DNA of 53,077 nt, taken from IMG/VR virus record IMGVR_UViG_3300038418_000044, positions 1-53,077 of that record; one strand, 5' to 3'. Below, in pieces: positions 15,573-23,428 of this stretch (positions are counted from its first letter, which is position 1; each line of letters opens with the position of its first letter). This DNA comes from a virus. The position numbers and the translations under genes were made by a program. A model generated the notes under the pieces. That model was not told the DNA's origin and made no database searches. It saw only the letters and a program-made list of their open reading frames with translations.

Positions 15573-15939
15573 ACTGATTAGCAACGAGTTCCGCGATAGG
15601 ATAGAGTCCATTGATATGGATGTCTATCCTACTCTTGAAGCCATTGGTCTGGATGAGGACTTCGCCCTGCTGGTTAGCCGTCGCGTGAAGGTGACAGCTA
15701 CCATAAAGGCGCTGGAAGAGGAGAAAGCTGGGCTGGATGCTTCCATTGCGGCAGCTATGGAATGCGTAAACTCTCCCTCCTGCACCGCTTCCGGCTACAA
15801 GGTTTCGCTCAGCGTGGGCTCGCGCTCAACACTGGACAAGGTGGCGCTCATCGAGCATGGCGTGAAGAAGTCCATCATCGAGGCTTGCACTAAGGTATCT
15901 AAGTTTGTGAGCCTGCGAATGTATGAGGTGAAGAAGTGA
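15553..15939 (+). CDS. Hypothetical helical protein (128 aa)
   Basis: ATG 15553 is preceded by GGAGGAGAG, an excellent ribosome binding site. The protein has a helical first half (VSRRVKVTATIKALEEEKAG, about 42-61) and a second half with a STLDKVALIEHGVKKSIIEA block (about 95-114) ending in a short strand (VSLRMYEVKK). Proteins with this helix-then-LIEHGV layout are frequent small phage proteins without known role. Its stop overlaps the GTG of the next gene. Confidence 0.6.
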   Translation: MATEKVELISNEFRDRIESIDMDVYPTLEAIGLDEDFALLVSRRVKVTATIKALEEEKAGLDASIAAAMECVNSPSCTASGYKVSLSVGSRSTLDKVALIEHGVKKSIIEACTKVSKFVSLRMYEVKK

Positions 15940-16091
15940 GTGACGCCCATCGTTGGCGGCACGGAAATGTCCCGGGCTGCGAGTTTTGCAAGAAATATAT
16001 AAAGGGGGCGTACCGCAAAGGCCACCACCGTTGTCCTCACTCAAAACGTGCTAAGAAGAATAGGCAGTCAATCGTGCTTGGCCCACAGTGA
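15936..16091 (+). CDS. Small zinc-binding-like protein with an element-supplied C-terminus (51 aa)
   Basis: GTG start overlaps the preceding stop. The product has a Cys/His pattern (GCEFCKKY, then HHRCPHSK) that could bind zinc, and a basic tail. Its last 12 codons (16053-16091 with stop, KKNRQSIVLGPQ) recur almost unchanged as protein after the following HNH gene (16585-16623, KKDRQSIVVGMQ) but with different synonymous codons. The simplest reading is that the HNH element inserted here and brought its own copy of this gene's 3' end. Confidence 0.65.
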   Translation: MSDAHRWRHGNVPGCEFCKKYIKGAYRKGHHRCPHSKRAKKNRQSIVLGPQ

Positions 16092-16623
16092 ACGAGAATG
16101 CCATATAAGAATCCAGAGGATAAGCTGAGAAACACTAGGAGATATGCTAGGGAGTGCAGAGAGAAAAAATTAGCCTCTCAAGGTGCCTTCAGTCGTTCGC
16201 CAAAAGGAAAAGCAGTGAGTGCCAAGTACTACCGAGTTAACAGCCCAGAAATAAAGGCTAAGCGTGCCACAGAACGGCGCACTCCCAAAGGCCGTTTCTC
16301 GATTGCTAGAGGTGCTGCTAAGCACCGAGGATTGGACTGGGTGCTAAGTTTCGATGAGCACATGGAATTGCTTGCACATCCGTGCTATTACTGCCAAGGA
16401 CCCTTGAACGAAACTAGCATAGGCTTGGATAGGCTAGATCATCGTTTAGGCTATGTACACGGGAATGTAGTTCCTTGCTGTGGGAAATGCAATACTAGAA
16501 AGGGACATCTTGAAGCCGTAGGGTTCTTTTATCCAAGGACTGTAGAATTGATGCGCGAACTGTTTGCGGGAGAGTCAGCAGACCAAGAAGGATAGGCAAT
16601 CCATCGTGGTGGGGATGCAATAG
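16053..16623 (+). mobile_element. Homing element bounded by a duplicated, recoded gene end
   Basis: The unit runs from the recoded gene end (16053-16091) through the HNH gene to the displaced native gene end (16585-16623). Both ends are 39 bases long including the stop codon; 27 of 39 bases and 9 of 12 residues match. Several mismatches are synonymous third-position changes, which fits a copy maintained for its protein and altered at DNA level. Confidence 0.65.
16098..16595 (+). CDS. HNH homing endonuclease
   Basis: A 165-residue protein. The N-terminal 75 residues are very basic and probably bind DNA (LRNTRRYARECREKKL). The HNH/treble-clef core runs from PCYYCQGPL (C96, C99) through GLDRLDHRLGYVHGN to VVPCCGKCNTRKGH (C128, C131). 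It starts 6 bases after the end of the 51-residue gene. Its last 11 bases overlap the start of a displaced copy of that gene's 3' end. Together with the duplication on its flanks it looks like an intact mobile endonuclease gene. Confidence 0.9.
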   Translation: MPYKNPEDKLRNTRRYARECREKKLASQGAFSRSPKGKAVSAKYYRVNSPEIKAKRATERRTPKGRFSIARGAAKHRGLDWVLSFDEHMELLAHPCYYCQGPLNETSIGLDRLDHRLGYVHGNVVPCCGKCNTRKGHLEAVGFFYPRTVELMRELFAGESADQEG

Positions 16624-16624
16624 C

Positions 16625-16882
16625 GTGGAAACCATAACCAGCCTAGTCCAAACCTGCGAAGCGTGCCCCTCTCAGTGGGAAGGTCTAACCGAGACTGGCA
16701 GGCACGTCTACATCCGCTATCGCGGCGGCGTTCTATGCTGGGGATTGGGCAGCAGCATGCGAGGGGCTGTAGAGAATTCCCGCAGCAACGCTCTGTGCCT
16801 CGGAGACTTTCTAGATGGCTATATACCCCAGCAAGAAATGCAGGATTGTTTGATGCGGTGCGGCCTTAGATTCGCACTGTAA
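16625..16882 (+). CDS. Hypothetical protein (85 aa)
   Basis: GTG start one base after the stop of the displaced gene end. The N-terminal half has a Cys pair (TCEACPSQWEG) and a beta hairpin typical of short phage proteins (GRHVYIRYRGGVLCWG, about 25-40); the C-terminal half is helical with further cysteines. No function can be assigned. It is followed by 93 bases without a gene containing a weak promoter-like sequence. Confidence 0.55.
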   Translation: METITSLVQTCEACPSQWEGLTETGRHVYIRYRGGVLCWGLGSSMRGAVENSRSNALCLGDFLDGYIPQQEMQDCLMRCGLRFAL

Positions 16883-16891
16883 AGCCAGCCT

Positions 16892-16920
16892 TGATAGGCA
16901 GGAAGGCCATCTCACTAATG
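16892..16920 (+). promoter_or_regulatory. Weak promoter-like sequence
   Basis: TTGATA, 17-base spacer, ACTAAT upstream of the LamG-domain gene. It matches the spacing of the stronger promoters of this phage, but the -10 box is poor, so it is only a candidate. Confidence 0.3.
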
Positions 16921-16975
16921 GCTGAGCTGATTGTTTTCTGGGCTCAGCACGATGAATAGATGGAGAGATGAGCAA

Positions 16976-19396
16976 ATGGCAATTCTTACACCAGCTAGGG
17001 TAAGCGTAGGTTTCGGATCGCCCGCGATACAGTCAACAGGCACTTACAAGGTTGTTGGGGGATATCAAGTGCCGGTGATGGTAACCGTGAACGCTTCATA
17101 CCGCACCCCAGGGGGGTACATATTCCCTATATCTGGATTATGTCCCGTCACCCTGCAAAGTTCCAACGGTCTATTTCCAGTCCCAGCAAGCATCAATGTC
17201 TCATTCGCCAAGCCCATTACGGATTCATCCGGGAATGGCAACAACGGCACTTGGTTTGGGACACTCGTAGGAACGAATATGGGCTACTATTCCCAGGACA
17301 GGCTGAGCGGGTTAGCTGGGACGTTCGACGGGAGCACCGATTATGTGACCGTTCCCAATGTGACGAGTCTTCAACTCAGGGCTGGAACCATATCCTGTTG
17401 GATAAAGTGCAGCAACGTGGGAGCAGGCTACCGTGGCATTGTGACAAAGGCGCTGGCGTATGGTATCTTTCTGAACTCTGGCGTTTTCGGTTTATATGAC
17501 TGGGGAAGTTCTGCTTGGAGGTCATCGGGTAGATCGGTCGCTGATGGGAGTTGGCATCATGTAGTTGCAGTCTTTTGTAGCGGCATGGCTAGTGGGACGC
17601 TTCTGTTCGTTGATGGAAAACTCTATGCCACTACCATGATGACGATACCATCCACCAATGCCTACTTCAGGTTGGACAGCCAGTCACAACCTTTAACGAT
17701 TGGAACGAACGGCCTCCCAGTTACACTGGGAAATCCCCAGCAGGACTTTGTTGGCTGCATAGATGATGTCCGCTTATACAGCCGGACGCTTTCCGCAGCA
17801 GAGGTAGCCAGAATATATAACGGAAGTGGCCCCACGGACTCCATGGCGGGCTGGTGGAAGTTTGACGAGGGAATGTTGACCTCCAGCAGCGCCACCTTCA
17901 TGATGAACACTCCCGTCCTGAGCAGCGACTCTGCCGCAACTACGATCACGGCTACCTATCTAGCTGCCACAAATTCGGCTGGTATAACGGCTTATCCAAT
18001 GGTCAGCAGTTTGGCTATCAGCGTGCCAGCTGTATTGAACGATCTGCCACCTCTGGGCACATACAACACGGGCGTTCCTGTTCCTCCTAACACCCCCCAT
18101 CCTTCCATGGTGGGAGGTGTAGCGACGGTAAAGATCACTCCATCCCCTTACGTGAATAGCAGCATTACGCAGCCAATCTCCCTTAGCTATTCTCCCAACG
18201 TAAAGCAAGTCCTTTCTACCCCCGTCTATCAGGGCTCCGGTGTATGGGGCGGGCCAGCGGTTAGCCTCAATGCTAATGTGCCGAGCAGTGTTGATCTGAG
18301 GAGTGGAGCCCCTGTCTCCTTCCCTATTACGACTTGGCTTCCTGCATCAACAGACTATCAGCAGATGCCGTACACGATAACGGTTTCGGCCACGTTAAAG
18401 ACCATCACGATTAGCTCCGCCCTGTCTGTTGCCAGCTTGAGCCAGACACTTGCCGGGATTGCTACGCTGAACGATACTACCCTAGCATCCAGCATTCCCC
18501 TAAAGGGTTTAGGGCTCATCCAGTTAGCAACTACCAGTCCCTTCAATCAAATACCTACTACGCCAGCAGTGATTATACCATCGAATGTGTCACAGGCCAT
18601 TACTGATTTTGGTGAGATGGTTTGCGGGCTGCTCGGCATTGAGCCCATCAAGATACCTGGGCTCCCAAACCCCTTTCCCCCGCAGAAGGTTCTATGGCAG
18701 GAACTTTCCATGAACCCGATATACGCCGCTCTGGACTGGGCAAACTTCTGGAAGTCGGAGCGTGCCCTCGAATGCATAAGCGCCGCCCTGTGGTTGATAT
18801 GCGCTCTCCTTCTTCTCGTTGATCCCGTAGTGTGGTGCTTCGTGTTGGCTGCGATTATCCTGGCCATCACGCGGCTTCTGATGATATTTACCGGCATCAA
18901 CTCAATGGTCGCTTCCAACGTGGTGGAAGACAGCGCTAATCCCGGATACATCAAGGTCGTGTCCTCCATATACACGATGGAACAACTGATGCGGTGGCTG
19001 GAACTCGTAGAAGCTGACGAACCTCTCCTGGGGGAATTGGTTACTGACATCCAGCAGCTTGAGGGAATAGTGACTGACCCGAATGCCTTGGTCTTCGCTC
19101 AGAAGATCGGCGATGAGATGCAACTGGTTATTCGGAACCAATATCCGCTTACCAATAGATTCTATAACACTGGGGCTCTAAAGCAGGGCTTTGAAACGCT
19201 GCTGGAAACCGTCAATCCCAGTACCGGGTTAACGTATACCCAACCGCAGATTCTCACAAACCTGAACAACTGCTATCTTGCTGAACTCCAGCTACTCCAG
19301 GTTGCTGCCGCTACGGTCGGAGACACTACCAGGGCTGGGGCCATAGGGCTGCTAATCACGGAAATGCAGTATATATGGAGCCATACCAGTCCTTGA
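16976..19396 (+). CDS. LamG/concanavalin-like domain protein with C-terminal membrane segments (806 aa)
   Basis: ATG 16976 is chosen because GGAGAG lies eight bases upstream. Residues about 80-290 form a LamG-type lectin/glucanase fold: DSSGNGNNGTW, the GTFDGSTDYVTVPN strand, SWHHVVAVF, LFVDGKLY and the closing IDDVRLYSRTLSAAEVARIY. A long Ser/Thr/Pro-rich beta region follows. At about 600-640 two hydrophobic stretches (AALWLICALLLLVDPVVWCF and VLAAIILAITRLLMIF) look like membrane helices, then a helical C-terminus. LamG domains bind glycans and are common in phage fibres, but the membrane segments and the plus-strand position away from the tail genes are odd. It may act at the host envelope. 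Confidence 0.7.
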   Translation: MAILTPARVSVGFGSPAIQSTGTYKVVGGYQVPVMVTVNASYRTPGGYIFPISGLCPVTLQSSNGLFPVPASINVSFAKPITDSSGNGNNGTWFGTLVGTNMGYYSQDRLSGLAGTFDGSTDYVTVPNVTSLQLRAGTISCWIKCSNVGAGYRGIVTKALAYGIFLNSGVFGLYDWGSSAWRSSGRSVADGSWHHVVAVFCSGMASGTLLFVDGKLYATTMMTIPSTNAYFRLDSQSQPLTIGTNGLPVTLGNPQQDFVGCIDDVRLYSRTLSAAEVARIYNGSGPTDSMAGWWKFDEGMLTSSSATFMMNTPVLSSDSAATTITATYLAATNSAGITAYPMVSSLAISVPAVLNDLPPLGTYNTGVPVPPNTPHPSMVGGVATVKITPSPYVNSSITQPISLSYSPNVKQVLSTPVYQGSGVWGGPAVSLNANVPSSVDLRSGAPVSFPITTWLPASTDYQQMPYTITVSATLKTITISSALSVASLSQTLAGIATLNDTTLASSIPLKGLGLIQLATTSPFNQIPTTPAVIIPSNVSQAITDFGEMVCGLLGIEPIKIPGLPNPFPPQKVLWQELSMNPIYAALDWANFWKSERALECISAALWLICALLLLVDPVVWCFVLAAIILAITRLLMIFTGINSMVASNVVEDSANPGYIKVVSSIYTMEQLMRWLELVEADEPLLGELVTDIQQLEGIVTDPNALVFAQKIGDEMQLVIRNQYPLTNRFYNTGALKQGFETLLETVNPSTGLTYTQPQILTNLNNCYLAELQLLQVAAATVGDTTRAGAIGLLITEMQYIWSHTSP

Positions 19397-19412
19397 TAGT
19401 GGAATACAAACA

Positions 19413-19685
19413 GTGAAGGCAACCGTTGAAATCAAGAAGTCAGTCATCGTGGATTTGATGCTTGCGCTGACTTACTTCCTAGACCAGCATGATGCGCTAC
19501 TGCGGCAGCCATCCAGCTATGAACGTGGAAAGAAGATTGCTCAACTATCCAGCATGCTGGAAATGGCCAAGGACAGCTTTCGCTTCAACGCGCTCCATGA
19601 GGATTTCCGAAAGCCTGATCGCTGGCGGAAGAAACTGGGGCTGTCACCTCCAGCGTTCTTTATTCCCAACAGCAGAGAGCTATGA
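19413..19685 (+). CDS. Hypothetical protein (90 aa)
   Basis: GTG start 16 bases after the LamG gene. The product is helical and basic (KKSVIVDLMLALTYFLDQHD, then RGKKIAQLSSMLEMAKDSF). No family recognised. Its stop overlaps the ATG of the next gene, supporting translation. Function unknown. Confidence 0.55.
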   Translation: MKATVEIKKSVIVDLMLALTYFLDQHDALLRQPSSYERGKKIAQLSSMLEMAKDSFRFNALHEDFRKPDRWRKKLGLSPPAFFIPNSREL

Positions 19686-20074
19686 AACTCCTTCTCCAGC
19701 GCGTTCGACCGGATGAGCCATTTCAACAGCCCATCCGAACCTTCGAGCACTATACCCTCCACCTATCCCGCCCCATCATACTACGGCCAGGGTGTGTCGG
19801 CCAAGCTGTAACCAACGTGGCCCTGGCCGTCCCGCCTCAAACCCTAGCCATTGTCCGCCCTGCTATAGAGCTGGTGCATAAGCACGGACTCTATATCCCC
19901 AGCCAGACGCTGGGCTACTTTGACACTGATGAAGTGACCACACCAGTGCGCAACCTCACGGGTAAGTCAATTACGTTGAAGTCTGGGGTCGCGCTGCTGG
20001 AGATGGAACTGGTCAGCGGCGCTCAGGTTGGCCCTGCGGAGATGGAGCTGGTTCGTTGCCTGCCAAGCCGCTGA
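19682..20074 (+). CDS. dUTPase-fold-like protein, probably inactive (130 aa)
   Basis: The central part follows the strand order of trimeric dUTPase/dCTP deaminase-like proteins: VPPQTLAIVRPAIELVHKHG (about 50-69), GLYIPSQTLGYFDTDEVT, PVRNLTGKSITLKSG and a final hydrophobic LLEMELV. In true dUTPases these correspond to IPPGT...R-S-G, G-V-I-D-x-D-Y-x-G and the G-D-R-I-A-Q block. The catalytic Asp-Tyr-x-Gly and Arg-Ser-Gly signatures are not preserved, so if the fold is right the enzyme is probably inactive or has a binding/regulatory role. Last plus-strand gene before the convergent minus-strand block; overlaps the regulator gene at 20013. Confidence 0.45.
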   Translation: MKLLLQRVRPDEPFQQPIRTFEHYTLHLSRPIILRPGCVGQAVTNVALAVPPQTLAIVRPAIELVHKHGLYIPSQTLGYFDTDEVTTPVRNLTGKSITLKSGVALLEMELVSGAQVGPAEMELVRCLPSR

Positions 20075-20264
20075 TCTTGGAGTCCAATTCAGAAATGCTT
20101 ATGCCCAGATAAGCTGCCAGCCGTATGGTTGTTTCCATGGACGGCCTGCGCCTGCCACACCTAATGTCGCTCAGGAAGCTAGCAGAGATGCCAGTCGCTC
20201 GGCTGACTTCTGTTAGGGGGATACCGCAGTAAAGACTTTTGTAGAGAGGGTCATTCTTAGCCAT
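20013..20264 (-). CDS. Small helix-turn-helix regulator (Xre/Cro type)
   Basis: An 83-residue protein with an Xre-type HTH at about 16-62: PLTEVSRATGISASFLSDIR is the recognition core and RRPSMETTIRLAAYLGIS closes the domain. A polar tail follows. Proteins of this size act as phage repressors or Cro-like switches. It lies at the very end of the minus-strand block, just after the methyltransferase gene, and overlaps the end of the plus-strand gene 19682-20074 by 62 bases. The start at 20264 gives a typical length; an in-frame extension to 20306 exists. Whether it controls lysogeny cannot be judged since no integrase is present here. Confidence 0.75.
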   Translation of the reverse strand: MAKNDPLYKSLYCGIPLTEVSRATGISASFLSDIRCGRRRPSMETTIRLAAYLGISISELDSKISGLAGNEPAPSPQGQPERR

Positions 20265-20306
20265 ACTTGCATTATGGCACATGCTTGGCCAAATTACAAG
20301 GCTCAA

Positions 20307-21017
20307 TTAGTGTCCCCGCAGATTATGGCCAGATGCATGAAAGGTTGCTCTAGTTCCGCCCGACTCAAACTGTTTTGGCGCACGCCCAACCATCTCTATA
20401 CTGGTAAAGGCTGCCCGACGCAGCCAAGCTTCTACACAGAGTGCATTAGGACCCCAGCGCGTGGTTGGATCATTGTAAGCCTCAGCGTGTTCATAGAAAG
20501 CGCAGGCTGGACGTTCAACCTCTAACATGTCAAGGTGTGTTTCAAGAATGAGTTTACCCGCACAGACTGAAAAAATCCGCTCTAGAGCCACCAATGGGCT
20601 CTTGAAGTGATGTAGTGCTCCAAGGCATAGCACCAGGTCAAAATCGCCCAGCTTTTGCTGCGTGATGCGGTGAACATCCAGATTGGCTGCGATGACGTTG
20701 GAACGTAGGGTCTTGCGGGCCAAATCGAAACCTCTGCGTCCAGTATCAAAGCCCCAAGTATCCAGGGCTACAACCTCCCTAGCCCCTCGGTGCTCGCATA
20801 AGAAACTCCACCAGCCATCCCATGCACCGATGTCCAGCACGCGAAGATTGTCCATCCTATCCGGCAAATGGCTATAGGCTAGCTTCGCCTTGCAGTCAGT
20901 CACCCCGGGTGTAATGATGCCCTTGCCGAGGTCTATACGGTGCCACCATTTGATTTGCTTTACTTCTCCTAGAAGTCCCACCAGTGTTTTACCTTGACTC
21001 CAAGAAATACCTGCCAC
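20307..21017 (-). CDS. CmoB-like SAM-dependent methyltransferase (236 aa)
   Basis: N-terminal WWHRIDLGKGIITPG (24-38) matches the W-x-H-x-I-D-L-G-x-x-x-x-T-P-G block of CmoB/DUF1698-type methyltransferases. Motif I is LDIGAWDGWW (61-70) and the acidic end of strand 2 is VVALDTW. LVLCLGALHHF is the typical post-motif. CmoB itself uses carboxy-SAM on tRNA; relatives with this start are often found beside glycosyltransferases and may modify sugars. The upstream glycosyltransferase gene overlaps it by 49 bases, so the two are co-expressed. Confidence 0.8.
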   Translation of the reverse strand: MAGISWSQGKTLVGLLGEVKQIKWWHRIDLGKGIITPGVTDCKAKLAYSHLPDRMDNLRVLDIGAWDGWWSFLCEHRGAREVVALDTWGFDTGRRGFDLARKTLRSNVIAANLDVHRITQQKLGDFDLVLCLGALHHFKSPLVALERIFSVCAGKLILETHLDMLEVERPACAFYEHAEAYNDPTTRWGPNALCVEAWLRRAAFTSIEMVGRAPKQFESGGTRATFHASGHNLRGH

Positions 21018-22048
21018 AGCTTCAATCCCCGCTCATTATGGTCTATAAGCACCCTGCGGCCTTCCCACCTTTCCTCGGGATTAGCCAGCAGCTTAAGGCC
21101 TACCTCTGCAATGTCATTGGGGTCATCGGAATCTGCCTTCCAAGAGCCGGGTGCCCACCTGATGGCTTCTGATACGACCGTTGGCACTCCGCACGCAATA
21201 CCATCCGCAGTTACGAGATTGAAGGATTCCGTGTAGGATGGCTGGATGAGCAAATCCATGCCTTGTACGAGCTTGATGAACTGCTTCCAATCAGTCCATC
21301 TGTGCTTGAATACATCAAAGCCTGGTATGCCCTGTGACATCTGATCTATGGTAGCCAAGATGTTGCCGCCCTTGCGCTCCCCACCTTGGTTCATGTGAAA
21401 GCGGACTTGCACATTCAAACGCCGTTGCATAATTAGAGCCGCAGCGGTCGCCGATGGTAGATTCTTTTCCGAGCGCAGAGCCCCAAAAGCACCAACGTTG
21501 AGCACCCTTGGATGTTTCCATGGCTTGCGGTGTTCCATCGGCCCAATTGAATATAGGTCCGGCAGCAGCAGCATTTTTACATCGTAAGCCTCTGAGAACC
21601 AATCTACGAAAGATGCTGAGTTGCCAGCTACATGGAGGTTGGGGAAGTCATTTGTCAGGTCAGCATAGTTGCGGAAGTTGCCGATGCCCCTAAAGTCCCC
21701 GTGGAGAGCCCCCACATTGCAATGGGATTGGACTGCAAACTTAATCCCAGGGAAGTAGCGCACAAGAGCGCTCAGATCGAGTGGCGTGATCCACGGGGCC
21801 ATGATGACGCAGTGTGTCAGTGGCTTCCGATTGGCAGCCTTCCGCTTAGCGTTAATCATGCAGAGGGCATGAACCAAATCCACATTGCTTCTTGCTGGCA
21901 CCACATCTATGCAGATGCAGTGCTGGCGTAGCTCAGCCGCTGTAGCCAATGCGGCTACATGCAGACCCACGGAGCTATAACCAGACCAGAAGGCAAAGTC
22001 CTTATAGCACAGAGCAAGTGCGATATCTTCTCTTCGTGCGGTGGGCAT
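20969..22048 (-). CDS. Family 4 glycosyltransferase (359 aa)
   Basis: GT-B fold protein of usual family length. The donor domain starts near RVLNVGAFGALRSEKNL and ends with QPSYTESFNLVTADGIACG, where the EX7E motif is present as EX7D (ESFNLVTAD). LVHALCMINAKRK and HCVIMAPWITP lie in the acceptor domain. It is translated just before the CmoB-like methyltransferase, at the end of the late operon, separate from the plus-strand sugar operon. Possible roles are glycosylation of a virion protein or of the host surface; the acceptor is not visible in the sequence. Confidence 0.85.
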   Translation of the reverse strand: MPTARREDIALALCYKDFAFWSGYSSVGLHVAALATAAELRQHCICIDVVPARSNVDLVHALCMINAKRKAANRKPLTHCVIMAPWITPLDLSALVRYFPGIKFAVQSHCNVGALHGDFRGIGNFRNYADLTNDFPNLHVAGNSASFVDWFSEAYDVKMLLLPDLYSIGPMEHRKPWKHPRVLNVGAFGALRSEKNLPSATAAALIMQRRLNVQVRFHMNQGGERKGGNILATIDQMSQGIPGFDVFKHRWTDWKQFIKLVQGMDLLIQPSYTESFNLVTADGIACGVPTVVSEAIRWAPGSWKADSDDPNDIAEVGLKLLANPEERWEGRRVLIDHNERGLKLWQVFLGVKVKHWWDF

Positions 22049-22122
22049 CTGACACTCCGACGCTAAACGCTCTTACACTCTTCTGATGCTAGAAAGTCAG
22101 TGTGAAGCTAATCAGCAGAGGA

Positions 22123-22341
22123 TTAGGGCTTCGGCGGGATGATTGGGGTTGTACCATTGCCATTCCCGTTTGGCGCTGATGTTTTGGTCATCTTCAAACC
22201 TACCAGCCCAGCCGCAACCAGATCATGGCCAAGCTGCACCTGCGCTGTCCACACCGAAAGCGCGATGCCAGCGGTAATCAGTGTCAAGGCGCAAATATCT
22301 CCCCACTTTTGGTGAACGAAATCCTGCAGAAAGGCTGCCAC
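22123..22341 (-). CDS. Small single-pass membrane protein, holin candidate (72 aa)
   Basis: GTG start behind AGGAG, which itself lies at the stop of the endolysin gene. One hydrophobic helix (about 17-34: ICALTLITAGIALSVWTA), a charged N-terminus with Trp/His, and a Pro/Asn/Gly-rich hydrophilic tail ending in IIPPKP. Its place directly after the SleB-like endolysin gene and after a second membrane protein suggests a role in lysis such as holin or pinholin. This rests on context and topology only. Confidence 0.55.
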   Translation of the reverse strand: MAAFLQDFVHQKWGDICALTLITAGIALSVWTAQVQLGHDLVAAGLVGLKMTKTSAPNGNGNGTTPIIPPKP

Positions 22342-22350
22342 GTTTGCTCC

Positions 22351-22797
22351 TTATGCTATCCTGTAGAAGTGAAGTTTGCCAACATCCACGGTATGTACCA
22401 TCGAGCCGTCCAGCGCCCATTTCGGTCGGCGGTCAGGCTTCCCGTTCATGGGGTCTAGGCTGGTATCGAAATAGTTGACCGCTCCGCCTGTTGGGTCTGG
22501 GACTAGCTCCAAATACGCATCCATGGCAGCACGCAGCGCGTTTGGCCATGCGGAATCACCAGCCTTTGGCTCCTTCTGCGAATTCGGGTCTGTCCAGTTG
22601 AAGCTGCTATACTGGTAGTGCTTGAGAATTACGGAAGGGTAAGAATCCCCAGCCCAAGATGGATGCTCCACTCTATTGCGGATAGACCACGCTACCGCGA
22701 GCATACCAGCGTACCCTTGGTTCTGCGCCTCGCGCCATGCTACAAGAGGTAGGAGGCCAAATTCGTAGGCTTGTTGGGGGGTGAACTCCGTATCCAT
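22351..22797 (-). CDS. SleB-like cell wall hydrolase (endolysin)
   Basis: A 148-residue single-domain protein of the Hydrolase_2/SleB family, lytic transglycosylase-like enzymes that cut peptidoglycan. The signature LVAWREAQNQGYAGMLAVAW (18-37) contains the catalytic glutamate E23, followed by IRNRVEHPSW and the tail-half GAVNYFDTS. No signal peptide, so export would depend on a holin. Flanked by two small membrane-protein genes, which together form the lysis cassette. Confidence 0.85.
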   Translation of the reverse strand: MDTEFTPQQAYEFGLLPLVAWREAQNQGYAGMLAVAWSIRNRVEHPSWAGDSYPSVILKHYQYSSFNWTDPNSQKEPKAGDSAWPNALRAAMDAYLELVPDPTGGAVNYFDTSLDPMNGKPDRRPKWALDGSMVHTVDVGKLHFYRIA

Positions 22798-23379
22798 CTA
22801 ATGCTTCCAGACTAAGGTAATGATCTGCGTTATAGTTGCTATCAGCCCCAACCCGATGGCCACGGCAAGCCCAATGCCCCAGTTGGCTAGGTTTATGGTC
22901 TGATCCCTGCCCAACTGCTTACCATTCCAGTTGCTTACGGCTTGATTTAGCGTACCAAGCTGCTTCCTGTCCTCATCAATCTTTTCCTGTAGCTGTGCCT
23001 TTATTGACTCGATCCTCTCCGCAGCCGCTGTCCAGTGCGACTCAGATTCCAATCTAGGCATCATGTGGCTGCTGAGATCATTCATCGCCCCGCGAATCTC
23101 GTTGCTTTGCGTCTTGTATTCTTTTAGGGCTGCGTCTGCTGCTATCTTGGCGTCCCTAGCAGCTTGGAATGATTGCGCTGTCATATCCTTGACGGACTGA
23201 ATATGGGTAAGGAGTAATTCCTTGAGGGATTTGATGGATTCCTCAAAGCGCCGTTCCCTCTCGTCGTGCTCAAAGCGCGTAACGTAATCACTTCCGACTA
23301 TCTGTTCGTCAGCCACGGCTGACCTCCCACGATAGGACTGTTCCAGTGCTGCCGAGGGTGTTACGCTTTCCTCTTGCAT
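22798..23379 (-). CDS. Coiled-coil protein with C-terminal membrane helix (193 aa)
   Basis: Residues about 20-150 are charged and heptad-like (ERERRFEESIKSLKELLLTH; MTAQSFQAARDAKIAADAAL). A single membrane helix closes the protein (NWGIGLAVAIGLGLIATITQ onward, about 165-187) with a short basic end. The start at 23379 is preferred because AGGGG stands just before it; an in-frame start at 23409 exists. Such tail-anchored coiled-coil proteins often sit next to phage endolysins and may act as holin or spanin-like partner. Function inferred from position. Confidence 0.55.
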   Translation of the reverse strand: MQEESVTPSAALEQSYRGRSAVADEQIVGSDYVTRFEHDERERRFEESIKSLKELLLTHIQSVKDMTAQSFQAARDAKIAADAALKEYKTQSNEIRGAMNDLSSHMMPRLESESHWTAAAERIESIKAQLQEKIDEDRKQLGTLNQAVSNWNGKQLGRDQTINLANWGIGLAVAIGLGLIATITQIITLVWKH

Positions 23380-23428
23380 ACTAACCCCTAAGTTTGATGC
23401 TATCAGCAAGATATGGGGCTAAATCGCT

